A DNA stretch of 64,000 bases from Clostridiaceae bacterium OM02-2AC (GTDB taxonomy: Bacteria; Bacillota_I; Bacilli_A; Erysipelotrichales; Erysipelotrichaceae): the NCBI GenBank assembly GCA_003481775.1, contig QULU01000024.1, forward strand, positions 9,002-73,001. The letters run 5' to 3'. The stretch's first letter is position 1. Each line of letters starts with the position of its first letter. A program made the translations under genes and the position numbers. The notes beneath the pieces are model-generated. The model ran no database searches. It saw only the letters and a list, made by a program, of their open reading frames with translations, and had not been told where the DNA came from. Below, in pieces: positions 34,949 to 44,961 of the stretch.

Positions 34949-36037
34949 TTATGAGAATGTGATGCCGGAAAGATCCATTTCCTCTTCGACCTCTTCCACC
35001 TGAACTTCATCTGCTTCGGTTCTCTTCTTTTTGATCAATACCAGCAGAACAGCTGTCACACATGTACCAGCCAGCAGTGCGAGCAGAGCTGCGAATGGAT
35101 TGGTCATGGCCGGGATTACGAAGACGCCGCCGGATGGCACAGCACTTCCCACGCCCAGTGTAAAGCTGATAGCGCCTGTAACACCGCAGCCGATAGAGGT
35201 ACAGATAACCGTACGAATCAAATCATTCATTGCAATGGGAATAACACCCTCAGAGATCATGCAAAGTCCCATTGGGAAGGCTACCTTGATGTTTTCAACC
35301 TCAGTTGATGTATAAATACGCTTTTTGATAAATTTAGAGATAACGAGGGATAATGTAATTCCGAGTGGTGGAACCATAGCTGCAAGCACCTTAATAGCCT
35401 CCGGCTCCAGAATCCCTTCCAGAAGTAACCCATCGCAAATAAGATTTGGAACCTTGCTGATCGGACCGCCGAAGTCCAGACATCCAAGTGCACCGATGAT
35501 AAAGCCGTACAGAACCTTAGAGCTCTGATCCAAACCTGTGATGAAGTTTGTCAGACCTTCTGTTAACCATACGATTGGTGTACCGATTACAAAGTACATC
35601 AGTAAACCTGCAATGATCGAAGACAATGTTGGAATGATCATCATCGGCATCAGTGCCTCTGCCCAGTGTGGAACCTTCAAATGCTTTCTGATGAACAATG
35701 CGATATAACCGACAATGTAACCTCCGACCATACCACCCAGGAAGCCGGCTCCCAGGAAGGAAGCAATCTGTCCCATCAGGAAACCTGGAGCGATACCCGG
35801 ACGATCTGCGATTGAATAAGAAATATAACCTGCGATAAATGATGGAAGAAGCCCCATTCCCAGTACACCGAGTGATGTCAATGCGCTAGGAATCGTCATC
35901 TTGCTCAAATCTGTAACTACCTCTCCGCCCATCAGGTTTCCGATGGCAATCAGAAGACCGGAAGCAACTACAAGCGGCAGCATGTAGGAGATGGCGGTAA
36001 GGGCATGGCGTTTCAGCTCAGCACCAAATTTTTTCAT
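34949..36037 (-). CDS. PTS fructose-family EIIC
   Basis: 362 residues, about nine membrane helices. The blocks ISYMLPLVVASGLLIAIG, APGFLMGQIASFLGAGFLGG and GPISKVPNLICDG are characteristic of the fructose/mannitol-type EIIC. It transports the sugar with EIIB and EIIA, which here are separate genes rather than fused. An acidic cytoplasmic tail ends the protein. The EIIB gene lies 21 bases upstream. Confidence 0.93.
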   Translation of the reverse strand: MKKFGAELKRHALTAISYMLPLVVASGLLIAIGNLMGGEVVTDLSKMTIPSALTSLGVLGMGLLPSFIAGYISYSIADRPGIAPGFLMGQIASFLGAGFLGGMVGGYIVGYIALFIRKHLKVPHWAEALMPMMIIPTLSSIIAGLLMYFVIGTPIVWLTEGLTNFITGLDQSSKVLYGFIIGALGCLDFGGPISKVPNLICDGLLLEGILEPEAIKVLAAMVPPLGITLSLVISKFIKKRIYTSTEVENIKVAFPMGLCMISEGVIPIAMNDLIRTVICTSIGCGVTGAISFTLGVGSAVPSGGVFVIPAMTNPFAALLALLAGTCVTAVLLVLIKKKRTEADEVQVEEVEEEMDLSGITFS

Positions 36038-36058
36038 AATCCTTTTTCCTCTCTTTCG

Positions 36059-36370
36059 TTATTTGTTTAATTCTGTTTCGATTTTCTGAATCAGCTGTTT
36101 CGGTGCCTTCACACACACATTGGTAGGAACCTTCACTGTCTTTTTCCCCTCAAAGCGCTCCGTACCTGTAATGGCGATGTCAATGGCAAGAATGACAACA
36201 TCTGCGGCTTTGATCTGTTCCGCTGTTAATTCATCCTCTGTACCGATGGTTCCCTGTGTTTCCACATGGATCGTGTGTCCCATACCTTCCGCAGCCCGAA
36301 TGAGCTTCTCTTTTGCGATATACGTATGTGCGATTCCGGATGTACAAGCTGCAACTGCAACGATATTCAT
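36059..36370 (-). CDS. PTS fructose-family EIIB
   Basis: 103 residues. The phospho-cysteine is C9 in AACTSGIAHTYIA; the usual family motif is CPTGIAHT, so Ser replaces the typical Pro-Thr context. The protein is a small soluble phosphocarrier between EIIA and EIIC. Start behind AGGAGG. It is one of three separate subunit genes of this system. Confidence 0.94.
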   Translation of the reverse strand: MNIVAVAACTSGIAHTYIAKEKLIRAAEGMGHTIHVETQGTIGTEDELTAEQIKAADVVILAIDIAITGTERFEGKKTVKVPTNVCVKAPKQLIQKIETELNK

Positions 36371-36504
36371 TTGTACGTCCTCCTTTCTTTAACTGTCTAT
36401 ATTATAAAATGTTTCCGATGATCCTTCCGATTCATTGTGGTATTTTTAATACTGCCCTTTTTTTCTTTCCTTTTAAACAGATGGGAAGATAAATGTGGTA
36501 CTTT

Positions 36505-36960
36505 TTATTTTCCTGCAAATATTTCCTTTAGTTCTTCTACATTTTCTACCTGCAGCAGACGTTCGACTGCCTCATCATTCCCCAGCTTTCTGGCGATATC
36601 CGCCAGCAGCAGCATGTGGTTGCGTGCATACTCATGATCATTGCTTACTGCAAACAGGAAAACCAGACGAACACCCTTATCGTCCAGTGTCTCCCATTCA
36701 ATCTCATGTTTCAGCTTTGCGATAGCGATACCGACCTGTGTCACAGAATCACTTTTTCCGTGTGGAATGGCGATATAGTTACCGATTCCTGTCGTACCCT
36801 CGCCCTCGCGCAGATAGATATCCTTTTTGAAAGCCTCTACATCTGCGATATACCCTGCATCCTTCAGCTTTCCTGCTAGTAAAGTTAATACCTCTTCCTT
36901 ATTTGCTGCTTCCGCGTTTAAGTCGATGATTCTCTCATCCAATACATCTATTAGTTGCAT
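36505..36960 (-). CDS. PTS fructose-family EIIA
   Basis: 151 residues. Fructose/mannitol-type EIIA fold with the phospho-histidine in YIAIPHGKSD and the VRLVFLFAVS strand. It accepts phosphate from HPr. The start follows GAGGAGG. The 134-base space before EIIB holds two short TACCACA repeats but no terminator. Upstream lies the BglG-type activator, read in the same direction. Confidence 0.94.
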   Translation of the reverse strand: MQLIDVLDERIIDLNAEAANKEEVLTLLAGKLKDAGYIADVEAFKKDIYLREGEGTTGIGNYIAIPHGKSDSVTQVGIAIAKLKHEIEWETLDDKGVRLVFLFAVSNDHEYARNHMLLLADIARKLGNDEAVERLLQVENVEELKEIFAGK

Positions 36961-37034
36961 ATCATGTTCCTCCTCGTTTATTTTTTATGATATAAATTGC
37001 AAATCTTCATGTTTGTAGCGTATACTTCTGTCGG

Positions 37035-38999
37035 CTACTGTATCAGATAGCGATACAGCTCCAAATTCGATTTTTTACTGCGTATGATTTTTACCTTTTC
37101 ATCTGTCTCTATCAGCGATATATATTGTTTATAGAACGACTGTATTCTTCGGATTTCCTCGTGTGTGGACATTTTAAAGCCCAATAGGAAGATTACATCC
37201 ACCCGATCATCATCCCAGACGATCGGTTCCGGTAATACCGCAATCGCGACATGAGATTCATTTACTTCACTCATGGCTCCATGGGGAAGTGCCACACGGT
37301 TTCCGATACTCGTCGTCGTTGCTTTTTCCCGCTCCATGACGGAATCATAAAACTTTCCAGTCACATAACCCTTGAGCTCCATGCGCTCACACATATACTT
37401 CAGCAGCTCTTCCTTCGTATCAAATTGCGTATTGATAAACATCAGCTCGGGAGAAAACAGCTGAAAGCAGATCGGCTCAAAGGGATTGATTTCTTCCGAT
37501 ACTCGAAGATTCAGATTATCCATGAAATTCCGAAGCATACCGATACCTGTATCACTCAACAGATTCGGTATAACGATGACACGCTTGTCCGTTTCCTTTA
37601 ACAGCTTGGAGCTTATGATGATGTCCTCCTCCGGATGCTCATACAGCTTAAAATCATGATGGCTGATGACCTTCAGATTGCTGATTTCCGGCACGGTTTT
37701 GCGAATCCGCTCGCTTAGCAGCTGTGCATGTCCCAGATTGCCTTCGGCAAGCAGAATGGCGCTGTATCTCTGATTTCTTCTTTCGAGCGCAGATTGTATG
37801 TAAAGCACGATATAGCCAAGCTCATCCTCTGTAATCTGCAGACCGAACGAATTTTCAAACATCATGGAAATCGACCAGGCTGCACGGAAGACCGTCTTGT
37901 ATTCGGTCTTTATAAAATTTACAAGCGAATTGCTCTGTGGAGAGCCGTAACGCAGGCGGAATATGGTTGGGCGCATATGGAAGATGAGACTTTCCCGCAG
38001 CTTGCTGTCATTCGTCAAATCCACCTCCAGTATATTTCCAATCGTAACCAGCATCTCATCAATAAAGTTCAGTATCTTCTGATCGTATTTTGAGATATTG
38101 GATATCATATCGACAGCATTATTGATACCGATGAATTTCGAGCACAAAATCTGTGTTGCCAAAAACATGACATCCTCGTTGGAGAAGATCACATGCATCT
38201 TCTCATGCAGCTTCTTAAAAATGGCGATCGTAAACGGATATTCGTTGTAGCGTTCCAGAATTTCCTGATCCTCCTGTGCAATGCGAAGCGGTGTACTGAA
38301 ATCCTTACGCTGATATGCCAGACAGCAGTAAATGAGTATTTCGTAAAAGGAAGTATCTGTGAAACGATAATTCCATTCGTTCTCCGTTTCAATAATCGCT
38401 TTCTTTATTAAATCAATATCGATATTGGAGAAAAATTCCTGTGTCTGTCTGCGTGTTTCATCCAGATCATGATCGAGCATGATATAGTCCTTTAATGCAA
38501 TTCGATAGCTTGTTTCATCATATTTCAGCGAACAGCCGCGGCTTCGTTCGTTATTGATCTGGATGCCGTATGGAGCAAGCCATTTTTCACAGTCCTTGAT
38601 CACCTTTAATACGGTTGGCGGACTGAGATACAGCTCCTCTGCCAGCTTCTGTGTTGTGATGGTTTCTCTGGGCATCATACGAAAGAATATCTGCAGTGTT
38701 TCTCTGACTCGCTGTGTAGCATCGTATCCTACACTGAAGTGCTCAGCACCATCGAGCAGCCGCAGCATTTTTTCCTTCTGCTGTTCATCCATATTCAGCC
38801 AGATACCGACACGCGGCTTTTTTTCAATCGAGCCAAGCTGATTTTCCTGCAAATAGCTCTGCAGATGCTCCAGTTTATTTCTGGTTGCTTTTTCCGAAAG
38901 AGCAATCATGGAAGCTATTTTACCTGTTGCTACAATATCGCCCTGTACCAGTATTTTCAATATTTCCTTAATATAATAATTTTCTTTTTCAGACTTCAT
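37035..38999 (-). CDS. BglG-type PTS-controlled transcriptional activator
   Basis: 654 residues. Two N-terminal HTH regions (IASMIALSEKATRNKLEHL and TTQKLAEELYLSPPTVLKVI), two PRD domains (about residues 190-400), an EIIB-like domain and a C-terminal EIIA-type domain with the histidine in RVALPHGAM. Same class as MtlR/LicR. The start is behind AGGAGGT. Lying upstream of the fructose-family PTS genes in the same direction, it most likely activates them when its PRDs are in the right phosphorylation state. Confidence 0.9.
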   Translation of the reverse strand: MKSEKENYYIKEILKILVQGDIVATGKIASMIALSEKATRNKLEHLQSYLQENQLGSIEKKPRVGIWLNMDEQQKEKMLRLLDGAEHFSVGYDATQRVRETLQIFFRMMPRETITTQKLAEELYLSPPTVLKVIKDCEKWLAPYGIQINNERSRGCSLKYDETSYRIALKDYIMLDHDLDETRRQTQEFFSNIDIDLIKKAIIETENEWNYRFTDTSFYEILIYCCLAYQRKDFSTPLRIAQEDQEILERYNEYPFTIAIFKKLHEKMHVIFSNEDVMFLATQILCSKFIGINNAVDMISNISKYDQKILNFIDEMLVTIGNILEVDLTNDSKLRESLIFHMRPTIFRLRYGSPQSNSLVNFIKTEYKTVFRAAWSISMMFENSFGLQITEDELGYIVLYIQSALERRNQRYSAILLAEGNLGHAQLLSERIRKTVPEISNLKVISHHDFKLYEHPEEDIIISSKLLKETDKRVIVIPNLLSDTGIGMLRNFMDNLNLRVSEEINPFEPICFQLFSPELMFINTQFDTKEELLKYMCERMELKGYVTGKFYDSVMEREKATTTSIGNRVALPHGAMSEVNESHVAIAVLPEPIVWDDDRVDVIFLLGFKMSTHEEIRRIQSFYKQYISLIETDEKVKIIRSKKSNLELYRYLIQ

Positions 39000-39023
39000 A
39001 GACACCTCCTGTGTCTGCAGCTT

Positions 39024-39914
39024 CTACACCTGTAGAAATGCAAGACAGGCTGCTCCGAGCAATCCGCTGTCTTCACTCAGGTTTGTTTTCACTACCTTTA
39101 CCAGCGGCCGGATATTCGGATACACCTTTGTTTTCACCCTCTGTTCCACATCCTCAACAAATCCCGGTATTTTGATTGCGACACTGCCGCCCAGAATGAC
39201 GATTTCCGGATCGACAAACGCATAGATAATGGCAATCGTATTCGCAAGATATTCCTTAGCATCCTCCATAATATCGATTGCTGTTTGATTTTGTGAACAG
39301 GCAAGTGAATATACGTCTCCGGCATGCTGTACATCCAAGCCGGCATTTACGGCGCGTGTTGTAATCGCCGTACCGCTGCAGATGGCTTCCACACCGCCAG
39401 GATAGATGGAGCCATGGCTGGGACCGTTTCTCCATAACGGAATATTTGCGATTTCATGCGCAAAGCCATGCGCTCCCTGATAGATTTTCTTATCGATGAC
39501 AAGACCTGAGCCAAGACCTGTGGAGATGGTCAGAAACTGCACATAGGAGTAGTCTTTCCCCTGCCCCAGCACAGCTTCCGCAAGACATGCGAGATTGGCA
39601 TCGTTTTCCAGAAAGACCGGTACCTTTAAACGTGCACTCAGCTCTTTGCTCACCGCAAGGCCATGCCAGCCTCCTTTTAAATTGGGAGTGTCCAGAATAA
39701 TCCCCTGTTTCAAATCCAATGGACCCGGACAGGATAAACCGACTCCTGCAATAGCCACGGAAAAGCCTTGCACCGCCTCCTGAATTTTTTGAAGTGTTGC
39801 CTGTGGATTGTTTACATCTGTAGGAAACTGTATTCTTTCGATAATTTCATATGCTTCATCAATCAGTGCGATTCTAGTATTTGTACCTCCGATATCAATT
39901 CCTGCTGTATACAA
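39024..39914 (-). CDS. ROK-family sugar kinase lacking the zinc motif
   Basis: 296 residues. N-terminal phosphate loop GIDIGGTNTRIAL, a catalytic-aspartate region ENDANLACLAE and LTISTGLGSGLVI are all ROK hallmarks. The usual CxCGxxGC zinc motif after the HE dyad is absent: here the segment reads HEIANIPLWRNGPSHGSIYP. The kinase probably phosphorylates a hexose or amino sugar, with a rearranged substrate loop. It starts the row that includes the BglG activator and PTS genes, 25 bases upstream of the activator. Confidence 0.88.
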   Translation of the reverse strand: MYTAGIDIGGTNTRIALIDEAYEIIERIQFPTDVNNPQATLQKIQEAVQGFSVAIAGVGLSCPGPLDLKQGIILDTPNLKGGWHGLAVSKELSARLKVPVFLENDANLACLAEAVLGQGKDYSYVQFLTISTGLGSGLVIDKKIYQGAHGFAHEIANIPLWRNGPSHGSIYPGGVEAICSGTAITTRAVNAGLDVQHAGDVYSLACSQNQTAIDIMEDAKEYLANTIAIIYAFVDPEIVILGGSVAIKIPGFVEDVEQRVKTKVYPNIRPLVKVVKTNLSEDSGLLGAACLAFLQV

Positions 39915-40088
39915 TCGTATCCCTCCTTCATTTACTTACACGTTAAGAATATCACGAACCCTTTATTCCCTCAAAAAAATATTGGGAATATAAATGAGGT
40001 AGTTTTTCTATGCATTGGAAAAAGACCCGCTTATATCAAACGTATATCGTTCTTTATAAACAGGTCTGTTTACTGAATTTTTGTGTAT

Positions 40089-40406
40089 TTATTCAAATAC
40101 TGAAAGTGTATCATATCCATGAATCGCCGCTGTCCAGATCGTTTCTCTGTAAACAGGGAGAAGCCATGCCTGTTCACCAAGATAGGTTTCCAGACAATCG
40201 TCATATTCGCTGATATCCATGTTGTCCTGAAGGGAGCGGTAAAATGGACTCATATCCTTCGTTTTTAGGTAATCGCTGTAGGTACCTATGAACAGGTAGG
40301 CATCAGCAGTCTTTGATGCCTCGGCATTATATTCCTGCAAAGTAACCTTAATTCCCTTCTCCTGCAGCTGTTTTTGAAGCTGTTCTGCAACCGCTCTGGA
40401 ATACAA
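40089..40406 (-). pseudogene. Relic of an ABC peptide-binding protein (C-terminal end)
   Basis: About 105 residues resemble the C-terminal lobe of family 5 (OppA-like) substrate-binding proteins: AEQLQKQLQEKGIKVTLQEY and, near the end, AWLLPVYRETIWTAAIHG. There is no signal peptide, no ATG (the frame opens at TTG) and no ribosome site, and no transporter genes are adjacent. It is best read as a decayed fragment. Confidence 0.5.
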
Positions 40407-40531
40407 TCGAATGTATGAATATACAGAAGAAAGAAATATAAAGCAATCACTTATTTTATAAAAAAATTACAGTAGCTTTCATTTCATAATTATCATGCTA
40501 AACACCAAATGGATCATTGGAGTTTTCATGC

Positions 40532-40568
40532 AAAAAAGCCAATCCTCTTTTAGCTAGGGGACTGGCTT
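40532..40568 (-). terminator. Terminator of gpmI
   Basis: On the minus strand, arms AAGCCAGTCC and GGATTGGCTT followed by T, 40 bases beyond the gpmI stop. Confidence 0.8.
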
Positions 40569-40607
40569 CTATATTATATATACCTAGGCAGATTTTATAC
40601 AATATGA

Positions 40608-42185
40608 TTATTTTTTAATGATACTTTCATTCCAGTGTTCGTTTGGTGCTACTTCCAGCAAATCAGCTACGGTAGCCGCAACATTGGATAAACCAAGGTG
40701 CTCCTCCTGCTTCAATTCCACATCGGCACCATAGATGATAAAAGGCACTTTGTTCAGTGTGTGTGATGTCTTCGCCTTTACAGGAGCATCTTCCTTTTTC
40801 TTCTTTTCATACATTTCATCAGCGTTTCCATGGTCAGCGGTCACAATCAGAATACCATTAACAGCATCAACAGCCTTCTTTACGCGAGCCAGCTGTAAAT
40901 CTACAGATTCCACACCGATCACGGTAGCTTCAAAGTTTCCTGTATGTCCAACCATATCACCATTTGGATAGTTCGTACGCAGGAAATCATAGTTTCCGGA
41001 TTCGATTGCCGCACACAGAACATCTGTAATTTCTGCAGATTTCATCCAAGGACGCTGTTCAAATGGAATTACATCGGATTTAATTTCCACGTAGTCTTCC
41101 AGCTTTTCATCCAGCTTTTCGGAACGGTTACCATTCCAGAAGTACGTAACATGTCCGAATTTCTGAGTTTCACTAATCGCATATTCACGGATACCATGCT
41201 TACACAGCTCTTCCGTCAGGGTATACTTAATTTTTGGAGGATATGTCAGGAAATTATGAGGGATGTTCAGGTCAGCATCATACTGCAGCATTCCGGCAAA
41301 CATCACCTTCGGCATTCTGACACGGTCAAATTTATCAAAGCTTTCATCTCCGTCAAACGCCAGAGAGATTTCCTGTGCACGGTCACCACGGAAGTTGAAC
41401 AGAATAACACTGTCTCCATCCTCGATCGTACCAACCGGCTTTCCATCCTTTGCGATAACGAATCCAGGCAGATCCTGATCTACTACGCCGGATTCTGCAC
41501 GATAGGTTTCGATTGCTTCCTTCGCAGACGCAAATTCTCTTCCTTCTCCAAGAACATGCACGTGCCATCCCTGCTCAACCATTGCCCAGTTTGCTTCGTA
41601 ACGGTCCATCGTAATTGTCATACGTCCGCCACCACTTGCAATGCAGGCATGGAAGCTGTCATCGTTCAGCTCAGCCATGTAAGCTTCTATATCATCTACA
41701 TAGGTTAATGCACTTGTTTCCGGAACATCACGTCCATCCAGCAATGCATGAACACGCACTTCCTTAACTCCATCTTCCTTAGCCTTTTTGATTAAAGCCT
41801 TCAGATGGTTGATGTGAGAGTGCACGTTTCCATCAGAAAGCAATCCAAGGAAATGCATCTTTCCATCCTTACAGTTATTTACAAGTCCGCTCCAGGTTTC
41901 TGTTTTAAAAATCTCGCCTGTTTCAATATTTTCATTTACCAGCTTCGCTCCCTGAGAATAAATCTGTCCACAGCCAAGTGCATTGTGTCCTACCTCGCTG
42001 TTTCCCATATCATCATCAGTAGGAAGTCCAACTGCAAGACCATGTGCCTTGATTTCTGTATGCGGGCTGTTTTCCCACAGGTTGTCTAATGTTGGTTTAT
42101 ACGCTTTTTTTACGGCATTTCCAAATTCGGAATCGCTGATTCCCACACCGTCCATAACCACTAATACTACTGGTCTTTTACTCAT
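40608..42185 (-). CDS. gpmI: 2,3-bisphosphoglycerate-independent phosphoglycerate mutase
   Basis: 525 residues. Alkaline-phosphatase fold with two manganese ions. The nucleophile is S63 in DDDMGNSEVGHNALG, and VVMDGVGI near residue 10 gives a metal aspartate; RTNYPNGDMVGHTG and TADHGNAD supply the others. It interconverts 3- and 2-phosphoglycerate in glycolysis. The start is the ATG after AGGAGGT. It stands alone rather than with other glycolytic genes. Confidence 0.96.
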   Translation of the reverse strand: MSKRPVVLVVMDGVGISDSEFGNAVKKAYKPTLDNLWENSPHTEIKAHGLAVGLPTDDDMGNSEVGHNALGCGQIYSQGAKLVNENIETGEIFKTETWSGLVNNCKDGKMHFLGLLSDGNVHSHINHLKALIKKAKEDGVKEVRVHALLDGRDVPETSALTYVDDIEAYMAELNDDSFHACIASGGGRMTITMDRYEANWAMVEQGWHVHVLGEGREFASAKEAIETYRAESGVVDQDLPGFVIAKDGKPVGTIEDGDSVILFNFRGDRAQEISLAFDGDESFDKFDRVRMPKVMFAGMLQYDADLNIPHNFLTYPPKIKYTLTEELCKHGIREYAISETQKFGHVTYFWNGNRSEKLDEKLEDYVEIKSDVIPFEQRPWMKSAEITDVLCAAIESGNYDFLRTNYPNGDMVGHTGNFEATVIGVESVDLQLARVKKAVDAVNGILIVTADHGNADEMYEKKKKEDAPVKAKTSHTLNKVPFIIYGADVELKQEEHLGLSNVAATVADLLEVAPNEHWNESIIKK

Positions 42186-42287
42186 TTTCAATACCTCCTG
42201 TATTCCCTAATAATATAACACTTTTTGCTAGTTTTAGGAATCCTTTTATATCAATTTCAGCCGTTTGTATGAAATAATGATATGCTT

Positions 42288-43229
42288 CTATATGTATTTT
42301 TCAAGGAAGGTATCCACCTTTTCCCAATAGGCCAATGGATCGACCTCCCTGCTCTTTCCATGTCCGGCACCTTTTACGAGCATAAGCTCCTTCTCACCGG
42401 CTGCAGCCTTAAAAAGCGGGTATACCATATCTGTTGGCACGAAATCATCTGAATCGCCATGGATGAACAGCATAGGAACCTTCTTTCTTTTCACAGCGGA
42501 TACCGCATCCGCATCCCTTAAATCGTAGCCCGCACGAAGCTTCGTCACAAGATTTGCGGCATCCAGTGCCGGAAAAGACGGCAGTCCGAACAAATCATCT
42601 AGCTGAAAGCTAAATTCATCCCAGGCACTCGTGTAGCCGCAGTCTTCCACTGCGACCTTTACAGCTTTGGGAAGCTGTTCATTTCCGCTCGCCATCATAA
42701 CCGTGCTGGCTCCCATTGATACACCATACAAGGCAATGTTTGCTGAGCTGTCCTGCTTCAGAATATACTTCGTCCATTCAACAATATCCTCGCTGTCCCA
42801 TGCGCCCATACCGATGGAATCTCCTTCACTTTGTCCGTGAGAGCGAAGATCAGGCACCAGAACGCGATATCCCTGTTCAGCGAAATGATTTGCGACCGCT
42901 GCCATGTTTTTTGCTTCGCTGATGTAACCGTGAACGACAATGATCCATTTATTTCCGGTTTGATTGATTTCATAAGCGTGCAGCCTATAGCCGTCTTTAT
43001 TTTTCATCCAGACATCCTTTGTATCGCGCGCCATCATTTCATGATAGGAATCCTTCGATGCCTGTGCTGCTTTGGGATCCTCCTCTTCATTTCCAAAAAC
43101 AACGCTTTTATCACTATGTGCGTCAATCGCCAGTGTATAGAAATAATTACCGGCAAATCCAAGACCGCCCAATACCAGAATCAGTAAACTCATGCCGATT
43201 CCGATAATCACTTTAGTTCTCTTTTTCAT
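42288..43229 (-). CDS. Membrane-anchored alpha/beta hydrolase
   Basis: 313 residues. An N-terminal membrane helix (about residues 7-27) anchors a hydrolase domain with the oxyanion strand IVVHGYISEAKN, nucleophile Ser in YGVSMGAS, acid Asp in HGDSDDFVP and His in GAGHGKS. It resembles the YqkD/Bem46-type esterases placed outside the membrane. The ATG used follows GGAGTG. Substrate unknown. Confidence 0.88.
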   Translation of the reverse strand: MKKRTKVIIGIGMSLLILVLGGLGFAGNYFYTLAIDAHSDKSVVFGNEEEDPKAAQASKDSYHEMMARDTKDVWMKNKDGYRLHAYEINQTGNKWIIVVHGYISEAKNMAAVANHFAEQGYRVLVPDLRSHGQSEGDSIGMGAWDSEDIVEWTKYILKQDSSANIALYGVSMGASTVMMASGNEQLPKAVKVAVEDCGYTSAWDEFSFQLDDLFGLPSFPALDAANLVTKLRAGYDLRDADAVSAVKRKKVPMLFIHGDSDDFVPTDMVYPLFKAAAGEKELMLVKGAGHGKSREVDPLAYWEKVDTFLEKYI

Positions 43230-43531
43230 ATCATCACTCCATTTACTTTTATAATCAAACTTTGTTATTATAGCAGACATTATCTGAAAAGCAAGTAATG
43301 AAGTATGATTTGGATATCTTTTCGTGTTGTATCGTTATGAAGCATACAGGATCGTACAGGATGAAGCTAACAGCTTTTTGCATGGTCCGAATATATCATA
43401 CAGAAACCATCCTATAGCATTGAGAAGCTTTTTGCGCATTTAGTCCCTCTTTGTCATACACAAAACATCAATAAATATTAACAAATTGTGGATTATTTAG
43501 GAATTTCACACCTTCCATACGTATAAAGGGG
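43230..43531. other. Spacer upstream of the Rpn-type gene
   Basis: About 300 bases holding the promoter regions of the divergent hydrolase and nuclease genes; no frame or fold beyond that was recognised. Confidence 0.4.
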
Positions 43532-43548
43532 TGTAAGGAACCCTTACA
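43532..43548 (+). promoter_or_regulatory. Palindrome in front of the Rpn-type gene
   Basis: TGTAAGG and CCTTACA separated by three bases, just downstream of a TATAAA box and immediately upstream of the ribosome site. It could be an operator or an mRNA hairpin limiting translation. Confidence 0.4.
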
Positions 43549-43565
43549 GAATGGAGGACATGAAG

Positions 43566-44489
43566 ATGTCAAATCAACTGAATTACAGCAATGATCTATT
43601 TTTTAAGTACACCCTTTCCCGTGAGGACGAAGGCTCCGTGTACGCCCGCAACACCATTATTCAGCGTGCTACCGGAATCAGGGTTAAGGTAAGCACCGTC
43701 CTGAATCCGAATCCGGGCATCATTGGAAAGAAGCGTATCATTCTGGATGTCCATGTGAAGGATGAAATGAATCGCCATTTCAATATCGAGATGCAGACGA
43801 CCTACAAGGGAATAGCGGAAATGATGCGTTTTGAATTTTATGGAGCCAGAGCATTGAACAATCAGCTGAATAGTGGAAAGAAGTACAAGGATTTAAAGCC
43901 TGTATACCAGATTATTTTCATTGATGAGTATGCTTGGAACAACCGAAATCTGATCAATCACTACCAGATGCGCAATGAGCAGGGAGAGAATGAAAGCTAC
44001 TATCCGCTTATCCTTCGCACCTATATTCATATGCCGGCAATCAATGACATTGTAAAGGAGAAGGAGCTGCAAAGACTGAATGACTTTGAACAGCTGGTGT
44101 ACCTGTTTGAAAACAATGAAAAAAATGATATACTGAAGTCAAAGGAAAGGCTGGTGAAGGTATTCGTGGACAAGTACGAGGAAATGCAGAAGGACGATGA
44201 GCTGTGGTCGACCGCTATGGCTATTCAGATGGGAGAAGCGCGTTACCGCTATGGCTTGGAGGATAGCTTTGAAGAAGGAAAAACAGAAGGAAAAATCGAG
44301 GGAGAGAAGATTGGCATACAAAAAGGTAGGATATCGCTGTTACTCAAGCAGCTGGAAAGTAAATATCGTGAGGATTGCTCAGCCTGGCTGCAATCTTTAA
44401 GCAATGAACAAATCGAAGCCGTATCCAGCTTGATCCTGGTCTGTAATTCTTTCCAGGAGCTGAAGAATCAGATTATGATAAGGAAGTAA
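43566..44489 (+). CDS. Rpn-family nuclease (PD-(D/E)XK, transposase-like)
   Basis: About 307 residues. N-terminal LNYSNDLFFKYTLSRE, then ILDVHVKDEMNRHFNIEMQT, which supplies the D..ExQ catalytic pattern of the PD-(D/E)XK_2/Rpn family, and a C-terminal EEGKTEGKIEGEKIGIQKGR repeat typical of these proteins. Rpn proteins are DNA endonucleases that promote recA-independent recombination. Two start codons (43560, 43566) lie behind GGAGG. A solitary gene with its own terminator. Confidence 0.9.
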   Translation: MSNQLNYSNDLFFKYTLSREDEGSVYARNTIIQRATGIRVKVSTVLNPNPGIIGKKRIILDVHVKDEMNRHFNIEMQTTYKGIAEMMRFEFYGARALNNQLNSGKKYKDLKPVYQIIFIDEYAWNNRNLINHYQMRNEQGENESYYPLILRTYIHMPAINDIVKEKELQRLNDFEQLVYLFENNEKNDILKSKERLVKVFVDKYEEMQKDDELWSTAMAIQMGEARYRYGLEDSFEEGKTEGKIEGEKIGIQKGRISLLLKQLESKYREDCSAWLQSLSNEQIEAVSSLILVCNSFQELKNQIMIRK

Positions 44490-44509
44490 TACATAGAATC
44501 AAACATAAT

Positions 44510-44549
44510 AAAACTGTTTTATAGGCAACCGTTTATAAAACAGTTTTTT
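44510..44549 (+). terminator. Terminator of the Rpn-type gene
   Basis: Perfect 14-base arms beginning AAAACTGTTT and ending AAACAGTTTT, then TTG; strong. Confidence 0.85.
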
Positions 44550-44930
44550 GTTCTCTTTCAGACACTTTCAAACATATAAGGCTATAATACAACCCTGTTC
44601 ATACAGTTGAGCATATCCGCTTCGCTGCCTTCGTTTATCATTTTCAGTCTGCGCATTATCCGGAGACATACACGTATATCCCGCATAAAGAAAACAGCAG
44701 CGCTACCCACCCAATCACCCCTGAAGCAGCACAGGTCTTTTACAGGGCTGCAAGAAGAATATCCGCTCCTAAATCATACATCCATATGACGGTAATCATC
44801 AACGAATCACATTGCGGCCAAACAGGTTTTTCGATGGGTCCCTGTCACAAAGCCCTATCGTATATGCAAAAGCAAGGGAAAGCAGGCTGTAAGCCAAATA
44901 CAGAAGCAATTTATATCAAGCAATAGAACC
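44550..44930. other. Gene-free spacer
   Basis: About 380 bases with no frame of convincing composition and no ribosome site; nothing recognised. Confidence 0.45.
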
Positions 44931-44961
44931 AAAAAATACATATCCCAAACAGATATGTATT
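44931..44961 (-). terminator. Terminator of ytaF
   Basis: On the minus strand AATACATAT and ATATGTATT with T run; begins at the stop codon itself. Confidence 0.75.

Noticed and set aside
40944..41708. 254-codon plus-strand frame antisense to gpmI
   Set aside because: Lies wholly inside gpmI, which has all catalytic motifs; no ribosome site.
44607..44789. 60-codon frame after the Rpn-type gene
   Set aside because: No ribosome site, composition unlike neighbours, sits in a spacer behind a strong terminator.
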